In this document: piece by piece, positions 53,444 through 61,526 of the stretch
Numbering within the stretch: the first letter of the stretch is position 1
Layout of the letters: each line of letters starts with the position of its first letter
DNA from: Alcaligenes sp. SDU_A2
Lineage (GTDB): Bacteria; Pseudomonadota; Gammaproteobacteria; Burkholderiales; Burkholderiaceae_B
DNA length: 64,000 bases
Reading direction: 5' to 3'
NCBI RefSeq assembly: GCF_038237375.1
Contig: NZ_CP151273.1
Coordinates: forward strand, 620,001 to 684,000
Program-made: the position numbers and the translations under genes
The notes under the pieces: generated by a model
The model's database searches: none
Seen by the model: only the letters and a program-made list of their open reading frames with translations
Told to the model about the DNA's origin: nothing

Positions 53444-54481
53444 ATGGCTAAGTTGTCCTACCTGGAGTTAAGCGGTGGCCCCAAAGAAATCGGCCATTCC
53501 CTGGGACGTTTCGGCGCGCCTGTTGCCCATGCCTACCTGATTCACTCGCCGGCCTGGCAGGGAGTCATGCAGTGGAAGGGCAGTGAACAGGCACGTCGCA
53601 TGGCTGAATTCACCGAACGCTATTTCCCTCGAATATGGACCGAACTCCAAGGCCTGGCGCTGGGGCTGGAGCTGCCTTTCGAAGACGTATTGCTGTGGAA
53701 CTGTCGCGGCGATATCTGGGCGATGACTCCCGACGGGTGTACCACCGTGCAGATGCCCGGGGACGGGCAGCCGCGCATTGTGCATAACGAAGACGGTGAT
53801 CCGGGCTTTGCGGGGCATTGCGGGGTGGCCAAGTTCATTCCTGACAGCGGCATGTCTTTTATTTCGTTTGTCTACCCGGCCTCCATACCCGGCCATACGC
53901 TGGCAGTTACGCAGGCCGGGTTGGCCATGACGGTCAATAATGTGCGCGCCCGTCAGGTGCAGCCCGGCGTGCCGCGCATGGTGCTGACGCGCGCGATGCT
54001 CGATCAGCCCAGCCTGGATCAGGCCGTGGCGGTATTGCGCGATCATCCCCGTTCCGGTGCCTTCCATCTTAGTCTGGCACAGCGCGGCGATGCCCGTTTA
54101 CTGAGCGTGGAGTTCAGTTCGCAGGCAGTATCCGTGCTGGATGTGACCCGCAACAGCCTGCACGCCAATCATGCCATCCATCCGGCCATGCAAGGTTTCG
54201 AGCAACAGATCACCCGTTCGTCCCAGTTGCGCCAGGAGCGGGGCGACCAATTGCTCGAACAGGCGGCGGCCAGTGTTAATCCATTGGCGGTGTTGGCCGA
54301 CCAGCACCATGTGGACTACCCAATCTGGCGCTGCGCGCCCGACGACAGCGACGCGGAAAATACCTTGGCCACCGTTGACATACAGCTGGGCAGCCAGTCC
54401 CTGAAGTGGCAGGTCTACGAAAATCCCACCCAGGAACCACGCTTCAGATTTGCCGACATTACCCGGCTGGATCAGGACTAG
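53444..54481 (+). CDS. C45-family autoproteolytic acyltransferase/hydrolase
   Basis: The 345-residue Ntn-hydrolase has the self-cleavage site and nucleophile Cys99 in PDGCTTVQM, as in acyl-CoA:6-aminopenicillanate acyltransferase. Further family motifs are GHSLG (~17-21), LLWNCRGDIW, HNEDGDPGFAGH and AGLAMTVNNVRA. Maturation cuts before the cysteine, which then acts on N-acyl bonds. Physiological substrates of bacterial members are mostly unknown; beta-lactam side-chain exchange is only one example. Linkage to the aminotransferase and symporter suggests breakdown of an imported N-acylated amine. Confidence 0.87.
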   Translation: MAKLSYLELSGGPKEIGHSLGRFGAPVAHAYLIHSPAWQGVMQWKGSEQARRMAEFTERYFPRIWTELQGLALGLELPFEDVLLWNCRGDIWAMTPDGCTTVQMPGDGQPRIVHNEDGDPGFAGHCGVAKFIPDSGMSFISFVYPASIPGHTLAVTQAGLAMTVNNVRARQVQPGVPRMVLTRAMLDQPSLDQAVAVLRDHPRSGAFHLSLAQRGDARLLSVEFSSQAVSVLDVTRNSLHANHAIHPAMQGFEQQITRSSQLRQERGDQLLEQAAASVNPLAVLADQHHVDYPIWRCAPDDSDAENTLATVDIQLGSQSLKWQVYENPTQEPRFRFADITRLDQD

Positions 54482-54498
54482 ACCGGGGGCTGCTGCTA

Positions 54499-55056
54499 TC
54501 AGGCCTGCTGGTCCCGCTTGGGCTGCCAGAGAACGTCGGGGCGACCGGCATGGCGGTTCAGGCTGCGTGCCAGCACGAACATCAGGTCGGACAGCCGGTT
54601 CAGGTACAGGCGCGGCCCGTCCTGCGGCAGGGCGTCCACAGGAACGGCTACCACGCTGCGTTCGGCTCGGCGCGCCACGCAACGCACCACGTGGGCGCAA
54701 GCGGCGGCGGGACTGCCGCCGGGCAGGATAAATTCCTGCAGCTTGCCCAATGCTTCGTTGTAGTGGAGCAGGGCCTGTTCCAGGCGTTCCACGTGGGTGT
54801 TGGCGATGACTTGGTGGCCCGGAATGCATAACTCTGCACCCATGTCGAACAGGTCGTGCTGAATGTCCGACAGCAGCGTATCCATGTCGGGCGGCAGATC
54901 CAGCGTGCGCAGCACGCCGATCTGGCTGTTCAGTTCGTCTACATCGCCCAGCGCATGGATCAAAGGCGCGTCTTTGGGCAGGCGGCTGCCGTCGCCCAGG
55001 CCCGTGGTGCCATCGTCGCCCGTGCGTGTGCTGATAATGGAAAGTCGTATGGACAT
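54499..55056 (-). CDS. Cob(I)alamin adenosyltransferase (PduO type)
   Basis: The 185-residue protein transfers adenosyl from ATP to cob(I)alamin. The N terminus has STRTGDDGTTGLGDGSR, the ATP-binding loop. GDVDELNSQIGV and CVARRAERSVV (~125-135) are the other conserved blocks, with NRLSDLMFVLAR near the end. No adenosylcobalamin enzyme is encoded in the window. The stop lies 17 bases from the end of the convergent C45 gene. Confidence 0.93.
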   Translation of the reverse strand: MSIRLSIISTRTGDDGTTGLGDGSRLPKDAPLIHALGDVDELNSQIGVLRTLDLPPDMDTLLSDIQHDLFDMGAELCIPGHQVIANTHVERLEQALLHYNEALGKLQEFILPGGSPAAACAHVVRCVARRAERSVVAVPVDALPQDGPRLYLNRLSDLMFVLARSLNRHAGRPDVLWQPKRDQQA

Positions 55057-55066
55057 CGTTAAGGGC

Positions 55067-55591
55067 CTAGGAGTCGGTGGACACGGGGTGACCTTGAGCC
55101 AGGTGGAGCAGGGCCGGGCCGGTTACGCGTGCCACGCGCCAGTCGTGCAGGATCTGCGCGCCCTGATGCTCGTAAAAGTCGATGGCGTTCTTGTTCCAGT
55201 CCAGCACGACCCATTCAAAGCGACCGCAGCCTTGGCTGACCGCCAGTTTGGCCAGGTGGCGTAGCACGGCGGCTCCCAGTCCTTTTTTGCGGTGCGCCGG
55301 GTCGATATACAAGTCTTCCAGGTAGATCCCACGACGATCCAGAAAGCTGGAATAGTTGTAGAACCACATAATGTAGGAAATCGGCGTATCCGGCTCATCT
55401 TGCGGGGTGATGACCAGACAGTAAGCGCTGGGTTCATCAGTGAAAAAGCTGTTGCGTAGTGATTCGGGCGTGGCGTGGAAAATATGTTCCAGCTTCTCGA
55501 ATGCGGCCAGATCGCGCATCAGTTTCAAAATACCGGGAATGTCGGCGGGGCGGGCGGGGCGAAGGGTATACCCTTTGATAAATTCGCTCAT
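55067..55591 (-). CDS. GNAT-family N-acetyltransferase
   Basis: The 174-residue protein has YLEDLYIDPAHRKKGLGAAVLRHLAK, whose RxxGxG loop binds acetyl-CoA, and the later FEWVVLDWNKNAIDFYEHQGA block typical of diamine/spermidine-type acetyltransferases. The start MSEFIKGYTLRPA is preferred; the open frame continues upstream through an unlikely Cys-rich stretch. The cobalamin adenosyltransferase gene starts 10 bases after its stop. Substrate not known, polyamine being the first guess. Confidence 0.88.
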   Translation of the reverse strand: MSEFIKGYTLRPARPADIPGILKLMRDLAAFEKLEHIFHATPESLRNSFFTDEPSAYCLVITPQDEPDTPISYIMWFYNYSSFLDRRGIYLEDLYIDPAHRKKGLGAAVLRHLAKLAVSQGCGRFEWVVLDWNKNAIDFYEHQGAQILHDWRVARVTGPALLHLAQGHPVSTDS

Positions 55592-55702
55592 GCTTTTGCA
55601 ATGGTTTGGCGTTATGCTTGATTGCAGACAAGACGGCGTATCCGTCTTAGAACAGGCATTATGGGCCATTTGCATGGCCCTGCCCAATTTGCAGGAGCAT
55701 GT

Positions 55703-56011
55703 ATGACGTGGACTACTCAACGCAGCGCGCTGCTGGCAGGAGCCCTGGGTCTGGCCGCGACGGCGGCCTATGTCGTGGTCGCGCAGGCCCAGGAGGCCAG
55801 CGCATCGGGCGAGGTACGGCGTGTAGATGCAGCCGCCGGCAAGATTACCCTGAAGCACGGCGCGATCGATCTGTTGCAACTACCGGCCATGACGCTGGTC
55901 TACAAAATTGATCCGGCCTTGCTGGCCGGCATCAATCCGGGCGATAAGGTCAAGTTCACGGCGCAGCGCGATGGCGGCGACTATGTCGTGACCAAGATCG
56001 AAAAGTCTTGA
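55703..56011 (+). CDS. CusF-like periplasmic protein with an incomplete copper site
   Basis: The 102-residue precursor has a signal peptide (LLAGALGLAATAAYVVVAQA) and one small beta-barrel domain GEVRRVDAAAGKITLKHGAI. Compared with CusF, the histidine (KHGAI) and one methionine (PAMT) are kept. The tryptophan that caps the copper is leucine (LQLPAM), and the second methionine is also leucine (MTLVY). Metal binding is therefore uncertain. AGGAG precedes the ATG. No copper efflux genes are adjacent. Confidence 0.8.
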   Translation: MTWTTQRSALLAGALGLAATAAYVVVAQAQEASASGEVRRVDAAAGKITLKHGAIDLLQLPAMTLVYKIDPALLAGINPGDKVKFTAQRDGGDYVVTKIEKS

Positions 56012-56107
56012 TTCCGACGGACGAAAAAAGCCCCGACAGGGCTGCGTCGGCGTCTATAGATACCTGTTTTTTATGGAATATCGGCATCTGCATATAACTT
56101 GGGATGC

Positions 56108-56142
56108 AAAAAAATGCCAGTCAGCGCTTAACTGACTGGCAT
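56108..56142 (-). terminator. Terminator of the hslVU operon
   Basis: ATGCCAGTCAG-CGCTTAA-CTGACTGGCAT is an 11-bp stem with a T-run on the minus strand, 38 bases past the hslU stop. Confidence 0.85.
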
Positions 56143-56179
56143 TTCCCCGGAGGGCTTTTAACGGGGTTGAAACCGTGTT

Positions 56180-57517
56180 TTACAGCACGTATCGCGCCAA
56201 ATCCTGACTGGCTGCAGTTTCCTGCAACTGGCGGTTGACGTAGTCTGCGTCGATGACCACAGACTGTTCGCCGTGGCTGCCGGCGCTGTAGGACAGTTCT
56301 TCCAGCAGTTTTTCCATAACGGTGTACAGGCGGCGCGCGCCGATGTTCTCGGTGCGTTCGTTGACTTCGAAAGCCAGTTCGGCCATGCGCTGGATGCCGT
56401 CGGGGCGGAAGTCCAGGTGCACGTCCTCGGTGCTTAGCAGGGCTGTGTACTGTTTGGTCAGGGACGAGTCCGTGGCCGACAGGATCTGCACAAAATCCTG
56501 GGCGCTGAGCGATTCCAGCTCCACCCGGATCGGGAAGCGGCCTTGCAGCTCGGGGATCAGGTCCGAGGGGCGCGACAGGTGGAAAGCTCCCGAGGCGATG
56601 AACAGGATATGATCGGTGCGCACCACGCCGTATTTGGTCGTGACGGTCGTGCCTTCGACCAGCGGCAGCAGATCGCGCTGTACGCCCTGGCGGGATACGT
56701 CGCCGCTGCCGCCCTGGTTTTCGCTGCGGGCGGTGATCTTGTCGATCTCATCCAGGAACACAATGCCGTTTTGTTCGGCATTGGCCACCGCGGCGGCCCG
56801 CAGTTCGTCTTCGTTGACCCGGCGCGCGGCTTCTTCTTCAGTCAGCTGTTTAAACGCTTCCTTGACGGTCAGCTTGCGTGCTTTGGTTTTTTCCTGGCCC
56901 AGGCCGGAGAACATGCTGCGCAATTGCTCGGTCATCTCTTCCATGCCGGGGGGGGCCATAATTTCCATGCGGGGCATGGCCTGGGCCATTTCGATTTCGA
57001 TCTCGGTATCGTCCAGACGGCCTTCACGCAAACGCTTGCGAAACACCTGGCGGGCCGAATTGTCCTCGCGCTGGGGCAGGCCGTGGGCATCGCGCGAGGG
57101 CGGCACCAGCACATCCAGAATGCGGTCTTCGGCGGCTTCCTCGGCTTGGGTGCGGACGCGGCGCATTTCTGTTTCGCGGGTTTGCTTGACCGAGATGTCC
57201 ACCAGGTCGCGAATAATGGTTTCTACGTCCCGGCCTACATAGCCCACTTCGGTGAACTTGGTGGCTTCGACCTTGATGAAGGGCGCATTGGCCAGCTTGG
57301 CCAGGCGACGTGCGATTTCGGTCTTGCCCACGCCGGTGGGCCCGATCATCAGGATGTTTTTGGGCACGATCTCGCTGCGCAGGGGCTCGGCCACCTGCTG
57401 GCGACGCCAGCGGTTGCGCAGCGCCACGGCCACGGAGCGCTTGGCCTTGCCCTGGCCCACGATGTGTTTGTCCAGTTCGGAGACGATCTCTCCGGGAGTC
57501 ATATTAGTGGTAGACAT
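56180..57517 (-). CDS. hslU: ATP-dependent protease ATPase subunit HslU
   Basis: HslU (ClpY) unfolds substrates and feeds them to HslV. The 445-residue AAA+ protein has [17 protein letters not shown] at the start and Walker [18 protein letters not shown] (~53-69). The GYVGRD pore motif lies at ~91-96, followed by the intermediate I-domain. Walker B is [11 protein letters not shown] (~248-258), sensor motifs come next, and the C-terminal LARYVL tail inserts into HslV. It follows hslV by 17 bases on the same strand. Confidence 0.97.
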   Translation of the reverse strand: MSTTNMTPGEIVSELDKHIVGQGKAKRSVAVALRNRWRRQQVAEPLRSEIVPKNILMIGPTGVGKTEIARRLAKLANAPFIKVEATKFTEVGYVGRDVETIIRDLVDISVKQTRETEMRRVRTQAEEAAEDRILDVLVPPSRDAHGLPQREDNSARQVFRKRLREGRLDDTEIEIEMAQAMPRMEIMAPPGMEEMTEQLRSMFSGLGQEKTKARKLTVKEAFKQLTEEEAARRVNEDELRAAAVANAEQNGIVFLDEIDKITARSENQGGSGDVSRQGVQRDLLPLVEGTTVTTKYGVVRTDHILFIASGAFHLSRPSDLIPELQGRFPIRVELESLSAQDFVQILSATDSSLTKQYTALLSTEDVHLDFRPDGIQRMAELAFEVNERTENIGARRLYTVMEKLLEELSYSAGSHGEQSVVIDADYVNRQLQETAASQDLARYVL

Positions 57518-57534
57518 GGTGCGTTATCCGGCGG

Positions 57535-58068
57535 TCAGAGTGTTTCGACGATGTGGTTCTGGTTGGTGTAGATGCACAGGTCGCCCGCGATTTCCAGGGA
57601 TTTCTTGACGATCTGGGCCGGCTCCATATCGGTATTTTGCAGCAGCGCCAGAGCAGCCGACTGGGCATAGGCACCTCCCGAACCGATGGCGGCCAAGCCG
57701 TGCTCGGGTTCGAGCACATCGCCGTTGCCGGTCAGCACCAGCGTGTGTTCTTTGTCGGCGACCAGCAGCATGGCTTCCAGACGGCGCAGCACACGGTCCG
57801 TGCGCCAGTCGCGTGTCAGTTCGACGGCGGCGCGCAGCAGATTGCCCTGGTGTTTTTCCAGTTTGGCCTCGAAGCGTTCCTGCAGGGTGAAGGCGTCGGC
57901 CGTAGCCCCGGCAAAACCGGCCAGGATGCTGTCGTTGTAGAGTCGGCGGATTTTCCGGGCCGTGCCCTTGATGACGATATTGCCCAGGGTGACCTGGCCA
58001 TCGCCGCCGATGGCGACTTGGTCGCCGCGGCGCACGCAGACAATGGTAGTGGCGTGAAATTGTTCCAT
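57535..58068 (-). CDS. hslV: ATP-dependent protease peptidase subunit HslV
   Basis: HslV (ClpQ) is the proteasome-like Ntn threonine peptidase of the HslUV complex. The 177-residue product reads [15 protein letters not shown], so the catalytic threonine of TTIV is preceded by six residues that must be removed, unlike E. coli where only Met precedes it. [32 protein letters not shown] and [11 protein letters not shown] are all conserved. AAGGAAGGA precedes the ATG, and a sigma-32 promoter lies 24-51 bases upstream. Confidence 0.97.
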   Translation of the reverse strand: MEQFHATTIVCVRRGDQVAIGGDGQVTLGNIVIKGTARKIRRLYNDSILAGFAGATADAFTLQERFEAKLEKHQGNLLRAAVELTRDWRTDRVLRRLEAMLLVADKEHTLVLTGNGDVLEPEHGLAAIGSGGAYAQSAALALLQNTDMEPAQIVKKSLEIAGDLCIYTNQNHIVETL

Positions 58069-58091
58069 GAGTTCCTTCCTTTAAGTGTCCC

Positions 58092-58119
58092 ATCTGGGGG
58101 TGAGGGCGGCAATTTCAAG
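58092..58119 (-). promoter_or_regulatory. Sigma-32 heat-shock promoter of hslVU
   Basis: On the minus strand CTTGAAA (58119-58113), a 13-base spacer and CCCCAGAT (58099-58092) match the RpoH consensus CTTGAAA-N-CCCCATNT with one difference. It lies just upstream of hslV. Confidence 0.8.
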
Positions 58120-58210
58120 CCTGATTGTGTATCGTGGCGGGGTGGCCCTGTAGGCGTTCGTTGTTCGCGCGATGGTGCTGATTGCTGTCGCAGGGCGGTC
58201 GATCAACGTA

Positions 58211-58246
58211 AAAAACCCCTCGCCGGAATGAACCGTCGAGGGGTTT
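58211..58246 (-). terminator. Terminator of dksA
   Basis: AAACCCCTCG pairs with CGAGGGGTTT around a 14-base loop, with a T-run on the minus strand, 28 bases after the dksA stop. Confidence 0.82.
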
Positions 58247-58273
58247 GCACCAGTCAGGCCAGGCCTTGGGCGG

Positions 58274-58711
58274 TCAGTCGCCGAACATTTTCTGGCGCTT
58301 TTCACGGCGTTCCTGGGCTTCCAGGGACAGTGTGGCGGTAGGGCGGGCCAACAGGCGTGGAATGCCGATGGGTTCGCCCGTTTCCTCACACCAGCCGTAT
58401 TCGCCGGAATCGATCAGGGCGATGGACTGCTGCACCTTCTTGAGCAACTTGCGCTCACGGTCGCGGGTGCGCAGCTCCAGTGCGTGTTCTTCTTCGATGG
58501 TGGCGCGGTCGGCGGGGTCAGGAACAAACTGGGTTTCCCGCAGGTTTTCCGTAGTGGCACCGGCGTTGGCCAGAATATCCTGTTCCAGCTGGCGCAGGCG
58601 GTGCTTGAAGAACTCCAGCTGTGCGGCGTTCATGTAATCCGACTCAGGCATCGCCAAAAGCTCCTGCTCGGTCAGCAGGGTTGTAGAACTGTCATGTGAC
58701 TTCGTTGCCAT
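58274..58711 (-). CDS. dksA: RNA polymerase-binding transcription factor DksA (cysteine-poor form)
   Basis: DksA sits in the RNA polymerase secondary channel and, with ppGpp, redirects transcription in starvation. The 145-residue protein has the coiled-coil EFFKHRLRQLEQDIL, the DPADRATIEEEHALELRTRDRERKLL segment with the tip aspartates, and the globular part GEYGWCEETGEPIGIPRLLARPTA. Only one of the four zinc-finger cysteines remains (CEET...SLEA replaces CxxC...CxxC). It is therefore a zinc-independent DksA, as seen in many betaproteobacteria. That is notable beside zinc homeostasis genes. Confidence 0.95.
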   Translation of the reverse strand: MATKSHDSSTTLLTEQELLAMPESDYMNAAQLEFFKHRLRQLEQDILANAGATTENLRETQFVPDPADRATIEEEHALELRTRDRERKLLKKVQQSIALIDSGEYGWCEETGEPIGIPRLLARPTATLSLEAQERREKRQKMFGD

Positions 58712-58794
58712 GATGCTTACCTCTTGTTGACGTCTGGGAGCCTGTAACTCTCGTCACGCGCAATCGCTCCGCATTTACTGAATGAGAAATAACT

Positions 58795-59883
58795 TCAGAC
58801 CAGGCAATTCTCCAGGCCTTGGGTGAAGATATCCTGCGGCAGCTTGCGGCCAATAAAGACCATTTTGTTGCCTTTCTTTTCTTTGGCCAGCCAGGCGGTG
58901 CCCGGCTCGGCGCTCATCATCATGTGCACGCCTTGGAACAGCATGCGCCGGTTGATGCCCTTCAGGTACAAAATGCCCTTGTAGCGCATCAGGTCAGGAC
59001 CGAAGACCTGAACGATGCCCGACAGGAAGTCTTCCAGGCGCTCGGGATCGAAGGGGCGATCCGAGCGAAAGACAAAGGCCCCGATTTCATCGTTGTGGGC
59101 CGCATGTTCGTGGTGATGATGGTGTCCGCAGCCTGGGCCGCAGTCGCCGTCATCGTGATGGTGATCATGGCTGTGTGCATGATCGTTGGCGGCATCCGGG
59201 TGCTCGGCCGCCAGAAAATCCGGGTCTATGTCCAGGATGGAGTTCAAGTTAAAGCCGCTGATGTCCAGCAGCGCCTTGATGTCGGTTTCGCCGAAATTGA
59301 CAGGCGTGATGGTTGCACGCGGGTTAATGCGTACCAGGCGGGCGCGCAGCGCCTCGTAGTCAGCGTCGTTGACCAGGTCTTTCTTGGAGATCAGCAGCCG
59401 GTCTGCAAAACCTACCTGTTTCTGCGCCTCTTCTTGACGATCCAGCGTGGCCATGCCGTGTTTGGCATCTACGATGGTGACTACGGCATCGAGCCGGTAA
59501 TATTCGGCGATATCGTCGTCCATGAAGAAAGTCTGACAGACGGGGCCAGGGTTGGCCATGCCAGTCGTTTCGATGATGACGCGTTCGAAATTCAGTTCGC
59601 CAGCTTGGCGGCGCACACGCAGATCGTTCAGGGTGCGCATCAGGTCGCCACGCACGGTGCAGCAGACGCAGCCATTGCTCAGTTCGACGATTTCTTCTTC
59701 GGTGTCTTGCACCAACAGATCGTTGTCGATGCCTTCGGGTCCGAATTCGTTTTCGATGACGGCAATGCGCCGGCCATGGTATTCGGACAGGATGCGCTTG
59801 AGCAGCGTAGTCTTACCTGCGCCCAGAAATCCGGTCAGTACAGTGACCGGAACCATTTTCTTCAGATCTAATGCGGCGTTCAT
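58795..59883 (-). CDS. COG0523 (CobW-like) GTPase, putative zinc chaperone
   Basis: The 362-residue GTPase has Walker A GFLGAGKTTLL (~18-28), the CXCC metal site GCVCCTVRGDL (~71-81), and the base-recognition motif SKKD. A histidine-rich loop at ~235-263 (HSHDHHHDDGDCGPGCGHHH) and the CobW C-terminal domain follow. Family members near Zur regulons insert zinc into client proteins during starvation. The start at 59883 (MNAALDLKK) fits the family. zur lies upstream on the same strand, separated by 197 bases in which I found no Zur operator. Confidence 0.88.
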   Translation of the reverse strand: MNAALDLKKMVPVTVLTGFLGAGKTTLLKRILSEYHGRRIAVIENEFGPEGIDNDLLVQDTEEEIVELSNGCVCCTVRGDLMRTLNDLRVRRQAGELNFERVIIETTGMANPGPVCQTFFMDDDIAEYYRLDAVVTIVDAKHGMATLDRQEEAQKQVGFADRLLISKKDLVNDADYEALRARLVRINPRATITPVNFGETDIKALLDISGFNLNSILDIDPDFLAAEHPDAANDHAHSHDHHHDDGDCGPGCGHHHHHEHAAHNDEIGAFVFRSDRPFDPERLEDFLSGIVQVFGPDLMRYKGILYLKGINRRMLFQGVHMMMSAEPGTAWLAKEKKGNKMVFIGRKLPQDIFTQGLENCLV

Positions 59884-60080
59884 AACAGGCCTCGCAAAGG
59901 CGAAAGCAAAAGTACAGGGCACGATGTCATCGCGACGTCCTGTGCTGCTTGGTTCCGCTCAAAAACAACGTGCGATTACATCACAGCCGTGCCCGTTCGG
60001 CAAACGCGGCGCTCAGGACAGCGCAGCAGTTTGCCAATAGATCGGGAAATATATACCGATTGGGGTCAAAACACCACGTT

Positions 60081-60572
60081 TCAGGCCTGGGATAAGGGTT
60101 TTCGAGCGTTGGTATCGTGGGCGCAGCGCTGGCACAGCGCACGCAATTCTGTTTCGTGGCCGGACAGGGCAAAACCCGCTTCGCGCACGCAATCGGCCAG
60201 CTTCTGGCTAAGCGCAGGCGCACACAGCTCCACGACGGTGCCACATTGGATGCAGACAATGAGCAGATCGTGCGGATGACCGCCGGCGTCCACACAGGCC
60301 GTCCAGGCGTTGACGGCGTCCAGGCGGTGGATCAAGCCCTCTTCGGTCAGAAAGTCCAGAGCCCGGTAGACGGTGGGCGGCTTGGCGCCGGGCTGAAATT
60401 CACGCACCCGGTCCAGCAGTTCATATGCCTTCAGGCTGCGCTGGGCCTGGATCAGGATCTCCAGCACCTGTCGGCGTATCGAGGTCAAGCGTTTGCCGCG
60501 TTGCAGGCATAGCTGCTCGGCAGTCGCAAGCTGGTGTTCGATGGCGTGGGGCGTAAGGATATGCACAGGCAT
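60081..60572 (-). CDS. zur: Zinc uptake regulator Zur (Fur family)
   Basis: The 163-residue Fur-family protein has the winged helix (LTSIRRQVLEILIQAQRSLKAYELL...PTVYRALDFLTEEGLIHRL). Structural-zinc cysteines are CIQC (107-110) and CQRC (147-150). The regulatory site residues are in GGHPHD. Divergence from the znu operon with a Zur-type box between them, and a second box at the ZnuD gene, mark it as Zur rather than Fur. It should repress itself and the zinc importers when zinc is sufficient. Confidence 0.94.
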   Translation of the reverse strand: MPVHILTPHAIEHQLATAEQLCLQRGKRLTSIRRQVLEILIQAQRSLKAYELLDRVREFQPGAKPPTVYRALDFLTEEGLIHRLDAVNAWTACVDAGGHPHDLLIVCIQCGTVVELCAPALSQKLADCVREAGFALSGHETELRALCQRCAHDTNARKPLSQA

Positions 60573-60589
60573 GGGCGCTTGTTCGGATT

Positions 60590-60609
60590 AATTGTTATGT
60601 TATAACATC
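60590..60609 (+). promoter_or_regulatory. Zur-type operator between zur and the znu operon
   Basis: AATTGTTATGTTATAACATC lies 18 bases from the zur start and 46 bases before the small ORF that opens the znu operon. It is identical over 20 bases to the operator upstream of znuD, so one site may control both divergent transcripts here. Confidence 0.9.
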
Positions 60610-60655
60610 GTGGCGAGAATATAATTCCAGCCTTTCGGCGCATTATCCCTGTTTC

Positions 60656-60805
60656 ATGTCTTGTCCTCAATTTTCCTCTGTTTCGCGCCGTCCGGTACCG
60701 CGCCGCTCTCTATTGTTGGCTTCCGCTGGCCAGCGTCTGCTGGCCGCTTTGTGTCTGGTGGCGGCCCTGTGGGCCTTGAGCTCCTGGGCCCTGGGGTGGT
60801 GGTAA
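60656..60805 (+). CDS. 49-residue putative membrane/leader peptide at the head of the znu operon
   Basis: The frame starts at an ATG and ends five bases before znuC. It encodes MSCPQFSSVSRRPVPRRSLL, then a Leu/Ala-rich helix (LLAALCLVAALWALSSWALG) and ends in WW. A positively charged N terminus followed by one hydrophobic segment fits a small inner-membrane protein. No strong ribosome site is visible, so it may be poorly translated. Its last codons overlap the ribosome site of znuC (GGTAAGG). Confidence 0.5.
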   Translation: MSCPQFSSVSRRPVPRRSLLLASAGQRLLAALCLVAALWALSSWALGWW

Positions 60806-60809
60806 GGCT

Positions 60810-61526
60810 ATGTCCTCTACCTTGATCGAATTGGATCATGTCGCCCTGGGCTGGAAAGACAAAGTGGCCTTACGCGATATCAGTGGTCGCTTCAATCGTG
60901 GTTCGTTGACGGCTGTGGTCGGGCCGAACGGTGCAGGTAAGTCCACGCTGCTCAAAGGCCTGACCGGTCAGATCAATCCCCTCAAAGGTCGGATTGTGCT
61001 GGCCCCGTCTTTGGCCGACGAGCTGGCTTTGTTGCCGCAGATGGGGGATCTGGACAAGAGTTTTCCGATTACGGTCTACGACCTGGTGGCGATGGGGGCC
61101 TGGAAGCGCGTGGGCGCGCTGGGGGGCTTTTCCGGGCAGGAACGCGAACGCATCAGCGACGCACTGGAGCAGGTCGGGTTGGCCGACTTTGCGCGTCGCT
61201 CAATTGGCACCTTGTCAGGCGGCCAACTGCAGCGTGCCTTGTTTGCCCGCATGATCATGCATGATGCCCAGGTGCTGCTGCTGGACGAACCGTTTGCGGC
61301 AGTGGACAAGGCCACGTCCGACGAATTGATGGCCCTGATCTGTCGCTGGCACGAGCAAGGCCGTACCGTAATTGCAGTGCTGCACGATCTGGATATGGTT
61401 CGGGCGTTTTTTCCGCAGGCCGTTTTGCTGGCCGGACAGGTCGTGGCCTGGGGCGCGACGGCCTCTGTGCTGACAGCCGAGCATCTGCATCTGGCCCGAC
61501 ATTTGTGCGCCGGAGACTATTTATGA
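60810..61526 (+). CDS. znuC: Zinc ABC transporter ATP-binding protein
   Basis: The 238-residue ATPase has Walker A VVGPNGAGKSTLL (~36-48), the Q-loop LPQMGD, the signature LSGGQLQRALFARM, Walker B VLLLDEPFAAVD and the switch histidine in VLHDLDM. It drives uptake of zinc captured by ZnuA. The stop overlaps the znuB start by four bases (ATGA). The gene is under the Zur operator upstream. Confidence 0.95.
   Translation: MSSTLIELDHVALGWKDKVALRDISGRFNRGSLTAVVGPNGAGKSTLLKGLTGQINPLKGRIVLAPSLADELALLPQMGDLDKSFPITVYDLVAMGAWKRVGALGGFSGQERERISDALEQVGLADFARRSIGTLSGGQLQRALFARMIMHDAQVLLLDEPFAAVDKATSDELMALICRWHEQGRTVIAVLHDLDMVRAFFPQAVLLAGQVVAWGATASVLTAEHLHLARHLCAGDYL

Noticed and set aside
59884-60080. A Zur box before the COG0523 GTPase gene
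   Set aside because: The gap has no GTTATA-type palindrome; AAATATATA near 60048 does not match the two clear operators.
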